Assembly: GCA_963837455.1 (NCBI GenBank)
Contig: CAWINM010000001.1
Location: 124,001 to 188,000 of the forward strand
Length of the DNA stretch: 64,000 bases
Source of the DNA: DASYQD01 sp963837455
GTDB taxonomy: Bacteria; Acidobacteriota; Thermoanaerobaculia; Multivoradales; JAIOJS01
Direction of reading: 5' to 3'
Under the pieces are notes generated by a model. The model was not told the DNA's origin, searched no databases, and worked only from the letters and a program-made list of their open reading frames with translations. The position numbers and the translations under genes were made by a program. Within the stretch, counting starts at the first letter, position 1. Every line of letters starts with the position of its first letter. Below, piece after piece: positions 45,373 to 55,600 of the stretch.

Positions 45373-45465
45373 GTTCGAGCTTGCGAAGCAACATGCTCGA
45401 ACGACCCTCGGCGACGGCAGGGGCTGCCGGCGCCGAGAGGCCGCGTAGGCAATGGGGCGCTACGC
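45373..45465 (+). other. Three consecutive strong hairpins upstream of the lipoprotein gene
   Basis: The first (45373-45402) has a 12-bp stem, GTTCGAGC plus TTGC, closed by a GAA loop with a 3-base bulge. The second (45407-45437) pairs CTCGGCG/CGCCGAG and GGCAG/CTGCC around a GGG loop. The third (45443-45465) pairs GCGTAG with CTACGC. They precede the start codon by about 40 bases and could control translation or message stability. Confidence 0.5.
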
Positions 45466-45506
45466 GAGCGATCTCTTAACCGTTGGACCGAGGGAGACTT
45501 GAAGTC

Positions 45507-45728
45507 ATGAGGAAGATCAGCGTGTGGATGCTGGCCCTGATGTTGGTTCCTGGCGTGGTGATGCTGGCCGGCTGCAAGAAGGCAGAGGAAGAGCAGCCCG
45601 CCGGCGAGCCGATGGCCGAGGCGACCCCCACCCCGGCGATGGGCGAGCCGATGATGGAGGCCACTCCGGCGATGGAAGCTACCCCGGCGATGGGCGACAA
45701 CATGGCCGCCCCCACGCCGGCTCAGTAA
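45507..45728 (+). CDS. Small Met/Pro/Glu-rich lipoprotein
   Basis: The 73-residue product has a type II signal peptide with lipobox VMLAGC (Cys23) directly followed by KKAEEEQ. The mature part is only about 50 residues, low in complexity, with repeats of MEATPAM and MGEPM; nine methionines fall in the last 40 residues. No known family was recognised. The two lysines after the lipidated Cys do not favour inner-membrane retention, so an outer-membrane location is likely in a diderm. The gene has its own promoter, a long structured leader and a strong terminator, so it is expected to be a highly expressed single-gene unit. Confidence 0.75.
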   Translation: MRKISVWMLALMLVPGVVMLAGCKKAEEEQPAGEPMAEATPTPAMGEPMMEATPAMEATPAMGDNMAAPTPAQ

Positions 45729-45752
45729 GCCCGCGTCAACTCTGCAACGGAG

Positions 45753-45785
45753 GCGGGAAGGCCGCAGGGCCTTCCCGCTTTTTTT
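45753..45785 (+). terminator. Strong rho-independent terminator after the lipoprotein gene
   Basis: An 11-bp perfect stem (GCGGGAAGGCC / GGCCTTCCCGC) with a GCAG loop is followed immediately by seven Ts. It is the best terminator in the window and also faces the convergent pgsA end. Confidence 0.9.
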
Positions 45786-45807
45786 GTGCCTGTTTCGGCG
45801 ACCGGGA

Positions 45808-46380
45808 TCAGCCGGCGGGCGTGGAAGCCTCGGCGGCGAGGATGAGGCGCGCGTACCTCACGAAGTACTCGACGCCCGAGTAGACGGTCACCAGCAGCGA
45901 GGCCCACAGCGACAGCGGCGCGAGGTGGCTGAACTCGCCGAGCTGGTTGTAGAAGATGAGCAGGCTGATGGCGATCACCTGCACGATGGTCTTGAGCTTG
46001 CCCGACAGGCTGGCGCCGATCACCACCCTCTCGGCGGCGGCGAAGCTGCGCAGCGCCGAGACCGCCAGCTCGCGCGAGATGATCGCCACCACCATCCAAG
46101 CCGGCACCAGGCCGGGGTTGAGCTCGACGAGCGAGATGAACGCCGCCGCGGTGAGGATTTTGTCGGCCGCCGGGTCGAGCAGCTTCCCCAGCCGGGTCAC
46201 CAGCCCGAAGCGGCGCGCCACCCAGCCGTCGAGCAGGTCGGTGAGCGAGGCGAGCAGGAAGACCCCCAGCCCGACGAACTCCTTGTTGTCGAACTTGGTG
46301 AGCAGCACCACCACTAGCAGCGGCACCAGAAGGATACGAAACAGCGAGAGCAGGTTGGGGAGGTGCCGTGGCAGGCGCAT
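45808..46380 (-). CDS. pgsA: CDP-diacylglycerol-glycerol-3-phosphate 3-phosphatidyltransferase
   Basis: About 190 residues from ATG 46380, the start matching the family N-terminus (LPNLLSLFRILLVP). The CDP-alcohol phosphatidyltransferase signature is complete: D48-x2-D51-G52-x2-A55-R56-x8-G65-x3-D69-x3-D73. Five to six membrane segments are present. The enzyme makes phosphatidylglycerol phosphate, the committed step to phosphatidylglycerol and cardiolipin. It follows the lytic transglycosylase on the same strand after a 210-bp gap (46381-46590) in which I see nothing. Confidence 0.92.
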   Translation of the reverse strand: MRLPRHLPNLLSLFRILLVPLLVVVLLTKFDNKEFVGLGVFLLASLTDLLDGWVARRFGLVTRLGKLLDPAADKILTAAAFISLVELNPGLVPAWMVVAIISRELAVSALRSFAAAERVVIGASLSGKLKTIVQVIAISLLIFYNQLGEFSHLAPLSLWASLLVTVYSGVEYFVRYARLILAAEASTPAG

Positions 46381-46590
46381 GGGGATCGCTCGCGGTGCCC
46401 CGTCCTCGCGCCGGTGGAGACCCTCCGGCGCGGGCGCTCGGGGCGCTCGGCGGACTGCCTGAGGGGTCAGCGAGGCGCGCCGCAGCGTCGCGGATTCTAG
46501 TGCGTCGCCGCCCGATCCCGCCAGCCGCCATGGCCGTCGAGCCGCCGGCGTTGGGGCCGACACACGGCCGAGCAGGCGAGGACGCGGCCC

Positions 46591-47460
46591 TCAGCCGCCG
46601 CTCGTGGGCGCCACCGGGGCCGGCGCGCTGCGCTCCGGCAGCAGCGCCGGCACGGCCAGCGGCTCGACCGCCTTCGGGGCCGCGGGCGCCGGTGCCGGCG
46701 CGACGGCCGCGACAGGCGCCACCCGGCCGGCCACGGTGGCCACCGCGGGTGGCGCGAGCGCTGCCGAAGGGGGCGGCGGCCGCAGCATGCCCCCCGCCAG
46801 GGCCTCCCGCAGCGGCGAGGCAGCCCCCGACTGCATGAGGCCGTTCGTCCGCACCGGCCCGCCGCTCGCCACCAGCCCGGTGAGCGACGTCGAGCTGCCG
46901 CGGTAGAGCGTCAACACGCGGTCGACGTAGTCCCGGGTCTCCTCGTACGGCGGGATCCCGCCGTGCCGCTGCACGGCGCCGGGGCCCGCGTTGTAGGCAG
47001 CGATCGCCAGCTCGAGGCGGCCCGCGAAGCGGTCGATCATCTGCCGCAGGTAGGTGACGCCGCCGCGGATGTTCTGCTCCGGGCTGAAGGCGTCGTCGAC
47101 CTGCACCAGGCGCGCGGTGTCCGGCATCAGCTGCATCAAGCCCATGGCTCCGGTGCGCGACACGGCCCGCGGGTTGTACGAGGACTCCACCTGCATGATC
47201 GCCTGCACCAGCCGGGTGTCCACTCCCTCGCGACCGGCGTGCCGGGCGATCCAGACGCTCCAGTCGGCGCGCGGCACCGGCTGCAGGGTGAGGGGCCGCG
47301 AGCGCCACGACAGCTTGCCGCCACCCTCGTTGTAGATCTCGAGGGTGCCATCGGCACGCACGCGAGTCTTGACCTCGGCCGCGGCCGGCACGCAGACCAG
47401 GGCAGGTGCCAGCGCGAGGGCGCAGGCCAGCACCGTCCACTGCCGAGTCGGCGTCGTCAC
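46591..47460 (-). CDS. Secreted lytic transglycosylase, SLT domain
   Basis: A signal peptide (1-28) precedes 261 residues. The N-terminal part (29-60; DGTLEIYNEGGGKLSWRSRPL) resembles the small DUF4124-like segment often found in these proteins. The SLT domain (about 65-200) has catalytic Glu92 in QAIMQVESSYN, then RTGAMGLMQLMPDTA and LAIAAYNAGPGAV. The last 90 residues are a low-complexity Pro/Ala tail. The enzyme cleaves peptidoglycan glycan strands to 1,6-anhydro ends. The 270-bp gap to alaS holds nothing recognised. Confidence 0.92.
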   Translation of the reverse strand: MTTPTRQWTVLACALALAPALVCVPAAAEVKTRVRADGTLEIYNEGGGKLSWRSRPLTLQPVPRADWSVWIARHAGREGVDTRLVQAIMQVESSYNPRAVSRTGAMGLMQLMPDTARLVQVDDAFSPEQNIRGGVTYLRQMIDRFAGRLELAIAAYNAGPGAVQRHGGIPPYEETRDYVDRVLTLYRGSSTSLTGLVASGGPVRTNGLMQSGAASPLREALAGGMLRPPPPSAALAPPAVATVAGRVAPVAAVAPAPAPAAPKAVEPLAVPALLPERSAPAPVAPTSGG

Positions 47461-47730
47461 CGTGTTGCTTTCCGTCGTAGCAGGACCGTTGATTGTAGCA
47501 AAGCCAAGCGACGGCGGCCCCTCGAACCGACCCGGTGCCCGTCCCGGGCCGGCCCGGCAAGGCGCTCTCGCCGCCCCTGCCGAGCCGCCACCCCACGCGT
47601 TCCGCGCCGCCCACCCGTCGAAGCGAACGGCCGCTGCCCGGTTCCCCGCGAGGGCCGGCCGAGGCGCGGCTGCGGAGGGATCCGGGTTGCCAGGCAGGCG
47701 AAGGTGCGCGCCCGCCCGCCTCCCGCGCTC

Positions 47731-50405
47731 CTACGCCCCCAGCTGCCGGCCCACCTCGGCGAGCGCCGTCTCCAGCGCCGCCGGCAGCTTCTCGGGGTCC
47801 TTGCCGCCGGCCTGGGCGAAATCGGCGCGGCCGCCTCCCCCGCCCCCCACCACCGCGGCAGCCGCCTTGACCAGCTTGCCGGCGTGCACTCGCCCCGCGA
47901 GGTCGGCGCTCACCGCCGCCACCAGCGACACCTTGCCGTCGTCGCCGCGGGCGCCCAGCACCACCACCCCGGAGCCGAGCTTCTGGCGCAGCATGTCGGC
48001 CATGTCGCGCAGCTCGTCAGCGGGCGCCGGCGGCACCTCGCGGGCGAGCACCTTGACCCCGCCCACCTCGTGCGCCCGCTCGGCGGGAGCGGCAGCCCCG
48101 GCGACCAGCTGGCGGCGCAGCTGCGCCAGCTCGCGCTCGCTCGCCTCGACGCCGCTCGTGCAGCGCCCGCGCCTCGTCGGCGGCGCGCTCGGGCGGCACT
48201 CCCAGCGCCGCCGCGGCCGCGGCGGCCTGCGCCTCGCCGTGGCGCACGTGCTCCACCGCGCCGCGCCCGGTGAGCGCCTCGATGCGCCGCACGCCGGCGG
48301 CGACGCCGCGCTCGGAGGTGACGAGGAAGAGGCCGATGTCGCCGGTGTCGCGCACGTGGGTGCCGCCGCACAGCTCGAGCGAGAAGCCGGGCACCTCGAC
48401 GATCCGCACGCGGTCGCCGTACTTCTCGCCGAACAGCGCCATGGCGCCGCGCGCCATCGCCTCCTGCGTATCCCTGCTCGACGATGTCGGCGTCGGGATC
48501 GCCTGCCGCACCCGCTCGTTCACGAGCGTCCTCGACGCGCACGCAGCTCTTCGTCGGCCGAGCGGCCGGCCGTGGGTGAAGTCGAAGCGCAGCCGGTCGG
48601 GGTGCGACGAGCGAGCCCGGCCTGCTGCACGTGGTCGCCGAGCAGCTCGCGCAGCGCGTCGTGCAGCAGGTGGGTGGCGGTGTGGTTGCGCTCGGTGTCG
48701 CGGCGCCGCGCTGGCGTCGACGCGCGAGGTCGACGCGGTCGCCGGCGCTCGAGGCGCCCCTCCTCGACGGCGACGCAGGTGGTGGACGCTGCCGCTGCCG
48801 GCCTTGTGCGTGTCGAGCACGCGGGCGCGCCCGCCCACGCCGCGAGCGTGCCCGGTCGCCCACCTGGCCGCCGCACTCGGCGTAGAACGGCGTGCGGTCG
48901 AGGACGTCGACGCCGTCTCGCCGCCGGCGAGGCCGGTCACGACTACCGCCTGCCCCGGCGGTCGGCGGCGAGCACGCAAGGTGCGGGCGCCGTCCACGCG
49001 CAGCGTGTCGTAGCCGACGAACTCGGTGGCGGCCGCGCCGGTCGCGCGCTCGAGGACGCTCGCGCAACGCCTGCGATCCGCTTCTGCTGGTCGCCAGCGG
49101 CGCCGCGCGAGCGCTGCGCGCTGCGTCCTCGAGCGCGCTGCCTCGAAGCCCGCCTCGTCGACGCTGAAGCCCTGCTCCGCGGCGATCTCGCGGATGAGGT
49201 CGAGCGGGAAGCCAAAGGTGTCGTAGAGCTGAGGCGGCGGCGCCGGGCGAGCTCGCGGCTCCCCGCCGCCGCGCCGCCTCGATCGCGTCCTGCACCTGGC
49301 GGGCCCCCGCCGCAGGGTGGCGAGGAACTTCTCCTCCTCGGCGCGCACGTGGTCGTCGATCGCCGCGCGCGAGGCGGCGCAGCTCGGGGTAGCCGCGCCC
49401 ATCACTCGCGACGACCGGCACCAGCCGGTGCAGGAAGGGCCCTCGAACCCGAGCGCGCATGCCGTGGCGCACCGCGCGGCGCATGATGCCGCCGCAGCAC
49501 GTAGCCGCGCCCCTCGTTGCGGGGAAGACGCCGTCGGCGATCAGGAAGCTGACCGCGCGCGTGATCGGCGATGACCCGCATCGCCACGTCGTCGGCTCCT
49601 CGGCGCCGCTCGTAGGCGCGCCGGCGAGCGCTCGGCGACGCCGGCGATGAGCGGCCGGAAGAGGTCGGTCTCGTAGTTCGACCGACACCCTGCAGCACCG
49701 CCGCCACCCGCTCGAGCCCGGCGCCGGTGTCGATGGACGGCTTGGGCAGCGGCGTCATGCGTGCCGTCGGCGGCGCGGTCGAACTGCATGAAGACGAGGT
49801 TCCAGATCTCCAGGTAGCGCCCGCTCTCGCGTCGCCCTCCGCCCAGGCCGACTCCGGGCGGTCCGGGCTGCGAGGTCGCCGAAGATCTCGCTGCACGGCC
49901 CGCAGGGGCCGGTGTCGCCCATCGCCCAGAAGTTGTCCTTCTCGCCGCAGCGGTGGATGCGCGCCTGCGGCAGGCCGGAGACCTGGCGCCAGAGCTCGGC
50001 GGCCTCGTCGTCCTGCGCGAACACCGTCGCCGCAGCACGCTCCGGCGAGCAGACTCCAGGTGCGCGTCACGAGCTCCCAGGCGAAGTCGATCGCCTCGGC
50101 CTTGAAGTAGTCGCCGAAGGAGAAGTTGCCGAGCATCTCGAAGAAGGTGTGGTGCCGCGGCGACGGCCCACGTTCTCGAGGTCGTTGTGCTTGCCGGAGA
50201 CGCGCAGGCACTTCTGCGCCGTCACCGCGCGCGTGCTCGCCGGCGTCTCGCGACCGAGGAAGAAGTCCTTGAACTGCACCATGCCGGCGTTGGTGAACAG
50301 CAGCGTGGGGTCGCCGTGCGGCACCAGCGGTGCGCTCGGCACCTGCAGGTGCCCGCGAGCGGCGAAGAAGTCGATGAAGCTCTGGCGGACGTCCTTGCTC
50401 TGCAT
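47731..50405 (-). CDS. alaS: Alanine-tRNA ligase (frame broken by many indels)
   Basis: From ATG 50405 the product starts MQSKDVRQSFIDFFAARGH, as in AlaRS. Homology runs to the end at 47731 through all three frames: HHTFFEMLGNFSFGDYF, NFWAMGDTGPCGPCSEIF, PLPKPSIDTGAGLERVAAVL, RNHTATHLLHDALRELLG (zinc site of the editing domain), ELCGGTHVRDTGDIGLF, and the C-Ala domain ending FAQAGGKDPEKLPAALE. About 14 or more single-base insertions and deletions lie between roughly 50170 and 48150. The span (2675 bp) suits an 890-residue enzyme. As an essential gene it should be intact in the organism. recX follows the usual alaS-recX neighbourhood. Confidence 0.85.
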
Positions 50406-50444
50406 CGCGCGTTCCCTGGGGGGTGGGGCCGGAGCCCCGGAAGG

Positions 50445-51065
50445 TCAGTCGACCGGCTCGGCGGCGGCGTCGGGAAGGTCGACCTCCCCGGCCCCGCCCG
50501 CCTCTTCGAGAACGGCCAGAATAGCACGGCGGGAGAAGCCTTTACGGTCGAGGTGCCGGGCCAATGCCGCGAGCTCCGCAGCGCGGCGTGACGAGGATTC
50601 TCGCGTCCCGAGCCCCGCCGCGCGGCGCGCCGGGGGGCCCGGCGCCGCTCGCTCCGCACTCCCCTTCCGCCGCCAGCGTGTCGCCTGCTCGCGCGCCCGC
50701 GCCAGCTCGTCGCCCTCGCCGAGCCCGGCGAGCGCGGCGCTCACCGCGGCGGCGGAGGCGCCGCGCCGCCGCAGCTCGGCGGCCAGCCGGACGCGCCCGA
50801 GACCCTGGCGGGCCTGCCGCTCGGCGACGAAGGCGCGCGCCGTCGCCTCGTCGTCGAGGTACCCCTGGGCGGCGCAGCGCACGAGGGCAGCGTCGATCTC
50901 CTCGGCCGGGTAGCCGCGCGCCGCCAGCTTGCGGCCGAGCTCGGCGCGGAAGTGCGCCCGCCCGGCCAGCAGCCGCAACGCCCGTTCGTGACAGGAGACT
51001 CGCTCGCGGCTCGCGGCCCCTCCCGGCCCGCGCCCCGGCGGCGACCCTCCCCGCTCCCCGCCCAC
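50445..51065 (-). CDS. recX: Regulatory protein RecX
   Basis: About 206 residues from GTG 51065, 3 bp after the pilT stop; the first 25 residues are Gly/Arg-rich and not conserved, so the true start may be further in. The RecX core is clear: CHERALRLLAGRAHFRAELGRKLAARGYPAEEIDAAL, then CAAQGYLDDEATARAFVAERQARQGLGRVRLAAELRRRG. The C-terminal repeat (LARHLDRKGFSRRAILAVLEE) is also there. RecX caps RecA filaments and limits recombination. It lies between pilT and alaS and is probably co-transcribed with pilT. Confidence 0.85.
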   Translation of the reverse strand: MGGERGGSPPGRGPGGAASRERVSCHERALRLLAGRAHFRAELGRKLAARGYPAEEIDAALVRCAAQGYLDDEATARAFVAERQARQGLGRVRLAAELRRRGASAAAVSAALAGLGEGDELARAREQATRWRRKGSAERAAPGPPARRAAGLGTRESSSRRAAELAALARHLDRKGFSRRAILAVLEEAGGAGEVDLPDAAAEPVD

Positions 51066-51067
51066 CC

Positions 51068-52234
51068 TCAGCGCTCGATCTGGAACTGGTCCTGCGCCAT
51101 CAGCTCCGCCTCGTTGGCGGTGCGCAGCGAGCCCTCCATCTCCTCGCGGGCGACGTCGGCGGTGAACTGCACGCCCTGGATCTTGAGCTTGAACTCGTCG
51201 GGGTTGGTGGAGCGGCGCAGCGCCTCCTCGAGCGTGATCAGCCCCGCCTTGTAGAGCGAGAACAGGCTCTGGTCGAAGGTCTGCATGCCGTACTGGCTGG
51301 TGCCGAGGGCGATCTGCTCGCGGATGTACTTGGTCTTGTCCTTGTTCTCGATGCACTCGCGGATGTACGGCGTCACGCGCATCACCTCGCAGGCAGGGAC
51401 GCGCCCCATGCCGTCGGCGCGCGGCATCAGCCGCAGCGAGATGACGGCGCGCAGCACCTGGCCGAGCTGGATGCGGATCTGCTTCTGGTGGTGCGGCGGG
51501 AAGACGGCGATGATGCGGTTGATGGTCTCGGTGGCGTCGAGGGTGTGCAGGGTCGAGAACACCAGGTGGCCGGTCTCGGCGGCGAGCAGCGCCGTCTCGA
51601 TGGTCTCGTAGTCGCGCATCTCGCCGACCAGGATGACGTCGGGGTCCTGGCGCAGCGCCGAGCGCATCGCCTTGGCGAAGTCGCGGGTGTCGGAGGCGAT
51701 CTCGCGCTGGTTGACGATCGCCTTCTTGTCGCGGTGGAGGAACTCGATGGGGTCCTCGATGGTGATGATGTGGTCGGTGCGCAGGCCGTTGATGTAGTCG
51801 AGCATCGCCGCCAGCGACGTCGACTTGCCCGAGCCGGTGGTGCCGGTGACCAGCACCAGCCCGCGCGCCTCGTCGCAGATGCGCTCGAGCACCGGCGGCA
51901 GCATCAGCTCGCGGATCGAGAGGATGCGCGCCGGGATGACGCGCAGCACCAGGCCCACCGTGCCGCGCTGCTGGAAGATATTGCAGCGGAAGCGCCCCAG
52001 CCCGGGCACCGAGTAGGCGATGTCGATCTCGAACTCTTCCTTGAACAGCTGCTTCTGGCGGGCGTTCATGATCGAGAACGCCATGGCGATGGTGTCTTCC
52101 TGCATCAGCCGCTTGAGCTCGACCAGCGGCGTCAGCTCGCCGTCGACGCGGATCACCGGGTGGCTGCCCACCTTGAGGTGGAGGTCGGACGCCTTGCGCT
52201 CGACCGCGATCTTCAAGAGATCGTTGATGTTCAT
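51068..52234 (-). CDS. pilT: Type IV pilus twitching motility ATPase PilT
   Basis: This 388-residue protein aligns end to end with PilT: N-terminal MNINDLLKIAVERKASDLHLKVG, Walker A GTTGSGKS (131-138), the Asp box IITIEDPIEFLH, Walker B DPDVILVGEMRDYET and the His box GHLVFSTLHT. The conserved AIRNLIRE-like motif is replaced by the segment around YIREQIALG. PilT powers pilus retraction from the inner membrane. The last 20 residues run beyond the typical end. recX follows 3 bp later. Confidence 0.96.
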   Translation of the reverse strand: MNINDLLKIAVERKASDLHLKVGSHPVIRVDGELTPLVELKRLMQEDTIAMAFSIMNARQKQLFKEEFEIDIAYSVPGLGRFRCNIFQQRGTVGLVLRVIPARILSIRELMLPPVLERICDEARGLVLVTGTTGSGKSTSLAAMLDYINGLRTDHIITIEDPIEFLHRDKKAIVNQREIASDTRDFAKAMRSALRQDPDVILVGEMRDYETIETALLAAETGHLVFSTLHTLDATETINRIIAVFPPHHQKQIRIQLGQVLRAVISLRLMPRADGMGRVPACEVMRVTPYIRECIENKDKTKYIREQIALGTSQYGMQTFDQSLFSLYKAGLITLEEALRRSTNPDEFKLKIQGVQFTADVAREEMEGSLRTANEAELMAQDQFQIER

Positions 52235-52328
52235 GGGGGCTCCTCGCCGGGATTGCCGATCATGGTAGAGGGCGGGCCGGGGGCTGTCAATTCGTTGCCA
52301 GCGGCCCCCCCGCCGGCCCGCCGCCCGC

Positions 52329-52622
52329 TCATCCCGCGGCCACCAGCTCCTCGACGTCCCAAGCCACCATGTGCAGACGCTCGCCGCAGGCGGCGCACAG
52401 CTCCTCGAGCCGCCGGCGCAGGGGAGCGAGGGCCTCCTCGGCGACGAAGGTGAAGATCACCGCCGAGGTGCCGGGAAAGGCGCGCGAGCCCAGCCGCGGG
52501 CCGCTGGCGCCGAGCCCGGCGGCGTGCGGGATCTCGGTGTAGCCGGCGCCCCCGGCCTCCTCGAGGGCCACCTCGAGCTCCTCGCGGCGGTTGCCATCGA
52601 CGATCAGCAGCACCATCTTCAT
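52329..52622 (-). CDS. PG0541-like transporter-associated protein (PII-like fold)
   Basis: The 97-residue protein (MKMVLLIVDGNRREELEVALEEAGGAGYTEIP...) resembles small PII-like proteins encoded after RND pumps and annotated as PG0541-family transporter-associated. It has the betaalphabeta pattern of that fold, with FVAEEALAPLRRRLEEL near the end. It starts 3 bp after the RND pump stop. A sensing role for the pump is inferred from fold and linkage; the family is not biochemically characterised to my knowledge. Confidence 0.7.
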   Translation of the reverse strand: MKMVLLIVDGNRREELEVALEEAGGAGYTEIPHAAGLGASGPRLGSRAFPGTSAVIFTFVAEEALAPLRRRLEELCAACGERLHMVAWDVEELVAAG

Positions 52623-52625
52623 GGC

Positions 52626-55600
52626 TCAGCTCCTCGCGTTCTCGTCGCCACCCGGGCGGCGGACCACCGCCGCCACGCCGACGGTCGAGACGTACATGTA
52701 GTAGAGCAACGGGATGACCAGCAGGGTGAGCGCGGTCGAGACGACGACGCCGGAGATCAGCGCCACCGCCAGCCCCTGGAAGATCGGGTCGAGCAGGATG
52801 ACGACGCCGCCGACCACCAGCGCCGCGGCGGTGAGCGCGATCGGCCGCAAGCGCACCGCCGAGGCCTTGGTCACCGCCGCCGCCAAGGGCTCCCCGGCGG
52901 CGAGCTCGAGGTTGACGAAGTCGACGAGCAGGATCGAGTTGCGGACGATGATGCCGGCGAGGGCGATGAAGCCGATCATCGAGGTGGCGGTGAAGAAGAC
53001 GCCGCCGAGGGCGTGCGCCGGCACGATGCCGATGAGCGTCAGCGGGATCGGCGCCATGATGATGAGCGGAGTGACGAAGGAGCGGAACCACCCCACCACG
53101 AGGAGATAGATGAGCACCAGCACGACGCCGAAGGCGATCCCCATGTCGCGGAAGACGTCGTGGGTGACCTGCCACTCGCCGTCCCACACCAGCGCCGAAC
53201 GGGTGCCGTCGGCCGGCCGGCCGGCGAACAGCCGCTCGAGGGGGCGGCCGGCGGCGTCGCGGATCGCTGGCGATGCGCGCGACCCATGTCGAGCAGCGCG
53301 TAGACCGGCGACTCGGAGGCGCCGGCGACGTCACCCAGCACGTAGGTCACCGGCCGCAGGTCCTTGTGGTAGACGAAGGGCGCGCGGGTGGTGGCGAGCG
53401 GCCGCACCAGCTCCGAGAGCGGCACCAGCCGGCCACCGGCGCCATGGACGGCGACGGCCAGCAGCTCGGACGCCCCCGAGCGCTGGGCGCGCTCGAGCCG
53501 CAGCGTCACCGGCACCGGCTCGCGTGACCGCGGGTCGGCGAGGTGGGCGGCGTCGGCGCCTGCCAGCGCCAGCCGCAGGGTGCGGGCGACCACCTCCGGC
53601 GAGACGCCGGCGAGCGCCGCCTTCGCGCGGTCGACCTCGAGCTCGAGCTGCGGCCCCGGCCCCTCGACGTACCAGTCGACGTCGACCACCCCCGGCGTCG
53701 TCGCGAAGACGCCCTCGACCTGCGTCGCCAGCGACAGCCGCTCGCCGGCAGTGGGGGCGTAGATCTCGGCCACCAGCGTCGACAGCACCGGCGGGCCCGG
53801 CGGCACCTCGGCGACCTTGACGTTGGCGCCCAGCCGGCGCGCGAGCGGCGCGAGCAGGGTCCGCAGCTCGCGGGCGAAGGGGTGGCTGGAGCGATGGCGC
53901 TGGTGCTTGGGCAGCAGGTTGACCTGCAGGTCGGCGACCAGCGGCCCCGAGCGCAGGAAGTAGTGGCGGACGAGGCCGTTGAAGTTGAACGGCGCCGAGG
54001 TGCCGACGTAGGTCTCGACGTCGGTGACCTCCGGCAGCGTGCGCACCTTCATCGCCAGCTCGCGGGCGACGGCGGCGGTGCGCTCGAGGGTGGTGCCCTC
54101 GGGCATGTCGATCACCACCTGCAGCTCGCTCTTGTTGTCGTGCGGCAGCATCTTGACCACTGCCAGCCGCAGCGGGAACAGCGTCACCGCGGCGAGCAGC
54201 AGCAGCACGACCGGCGCCGAGCAGCGTCCAGCGCCGGCAGGCGCGCTGGCGAGCAGCGGGGCGAACAGCCGCTGGTAGAGGCGGTCGAGCCGGCCCTCCT
54301 GCTCGGTCTCGGCGTCGGGCTTCTGGTGGCGGCCGGCGGCGAGCGTCCTCGGCGTGGCGGCGGAACAGCCGCAGGGTGAGCCAGGGCGAGACGACGAAGG
54401 CGACCAGCAGCGAGAAGAGCATCGCCGCCGAGGCGTTGATCGGGATCGGCCGCATGTAAGGGCCCATCAGGCCGGAGACGAAGGCCAGCGGCAGCAGCGC
54501 GCCGATCACCGTGAAGGTGGCGAGGATGGTGGGGTTGCCGACCTCGTCGGTGGCGTAGATGGTGGCCTGCCGCGGGTCGCGTCCAGCCGAGCTGGTAGTG
54601 GCGGTGGATGTTCTCGACCACCACGATGGCGTCGTCGACCAGGATGCCGATGGCGAAGATGAGGGCGAACAGCGTCACCCGGTTGAGCGTGTAGCCGAAG
54701 AGGTAGGAGGCGGCGAGGGTCAGGGCCAGAGTCACCGGCACCGCCACCGCCACCACCACCGCCTCGCGGCGGCCGAGCGCGAGCGCCATCAGCAGCACCA
54801 CCGAGAGGGTCGCGAGGCCGAGGTGCTTCATCAGCTCGTTGCGACTTCTCGTCGGCGGTGAAGCCGTAGTCGCGGGTCTTGGTGACCTCGACGTCGACGG
54901 CACACCGGCCCGCGCAGGCGCGCCAGCACGGCGTCGAGCTCGGCCACCAGCCGCACCGCGTTGGTGCCCGGCTTCTTGGCGATCGCGAGCGTCACCGCCG
55001 GCATGTCGAGGCCCGCGCGGCAGGCGCTTCTCGGCGCCGGCGGCGCCGGCGGTGATCCAGACGTACTGGCTCGGGCTCGTCGGCGCCGTCGCTGACGGTC
55101 GGCGACGTCGCGCAGGTAGACGGGCCGGCCGCGCGCCGTCGGCATAGACGCCGACCACCGCTGCGGCGACCTCGTCGGCGGAGTGGAAGAGACGAGCCGA
55201 CCTCGACCTCGGTCTCGACGTCGCCGGCGGCGAAGCTGCCGGCCGGGAGCTTCCAGTCGAGCCCGGCGAGCGCCTGGTAGACCTGCAGGATCGACACCTG
55301 GTGGGCGGCGAGCCGCTCGCGATCGAAGCGGACGTTGACCGCGCGCCGCACGCCGCCGAGCACCTGCACCTGCGCCACCTGCGGGTGGCGCACGAGCTCG
55401 GCGCGCAGCTCGTCGGCGACCTGCCGCAGCTCGAGCGGCGAGGCGGTAGTCGACCACAGCGTGTAGGCGAGCGCCGGCACGTCGTCGATGCCGCGCGGCA
55501 CCACCAGCGGCGGCGGCGCGCCGGGCGGCAGCTCGCCGGCCCGCTCGGCGAGCTTGGTGTGGACGGCGAGGGCGGCACGGTCGGGGTCGGTGCCGACCAG

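Noticed and set aside
45191..45465. SRP 4.5S RNA or tmRNA next to ffh
   Set aside because: The conserved SRP domain IV loop and the tmRNA tRNA-like ends are absent, and the predicted fold differs.
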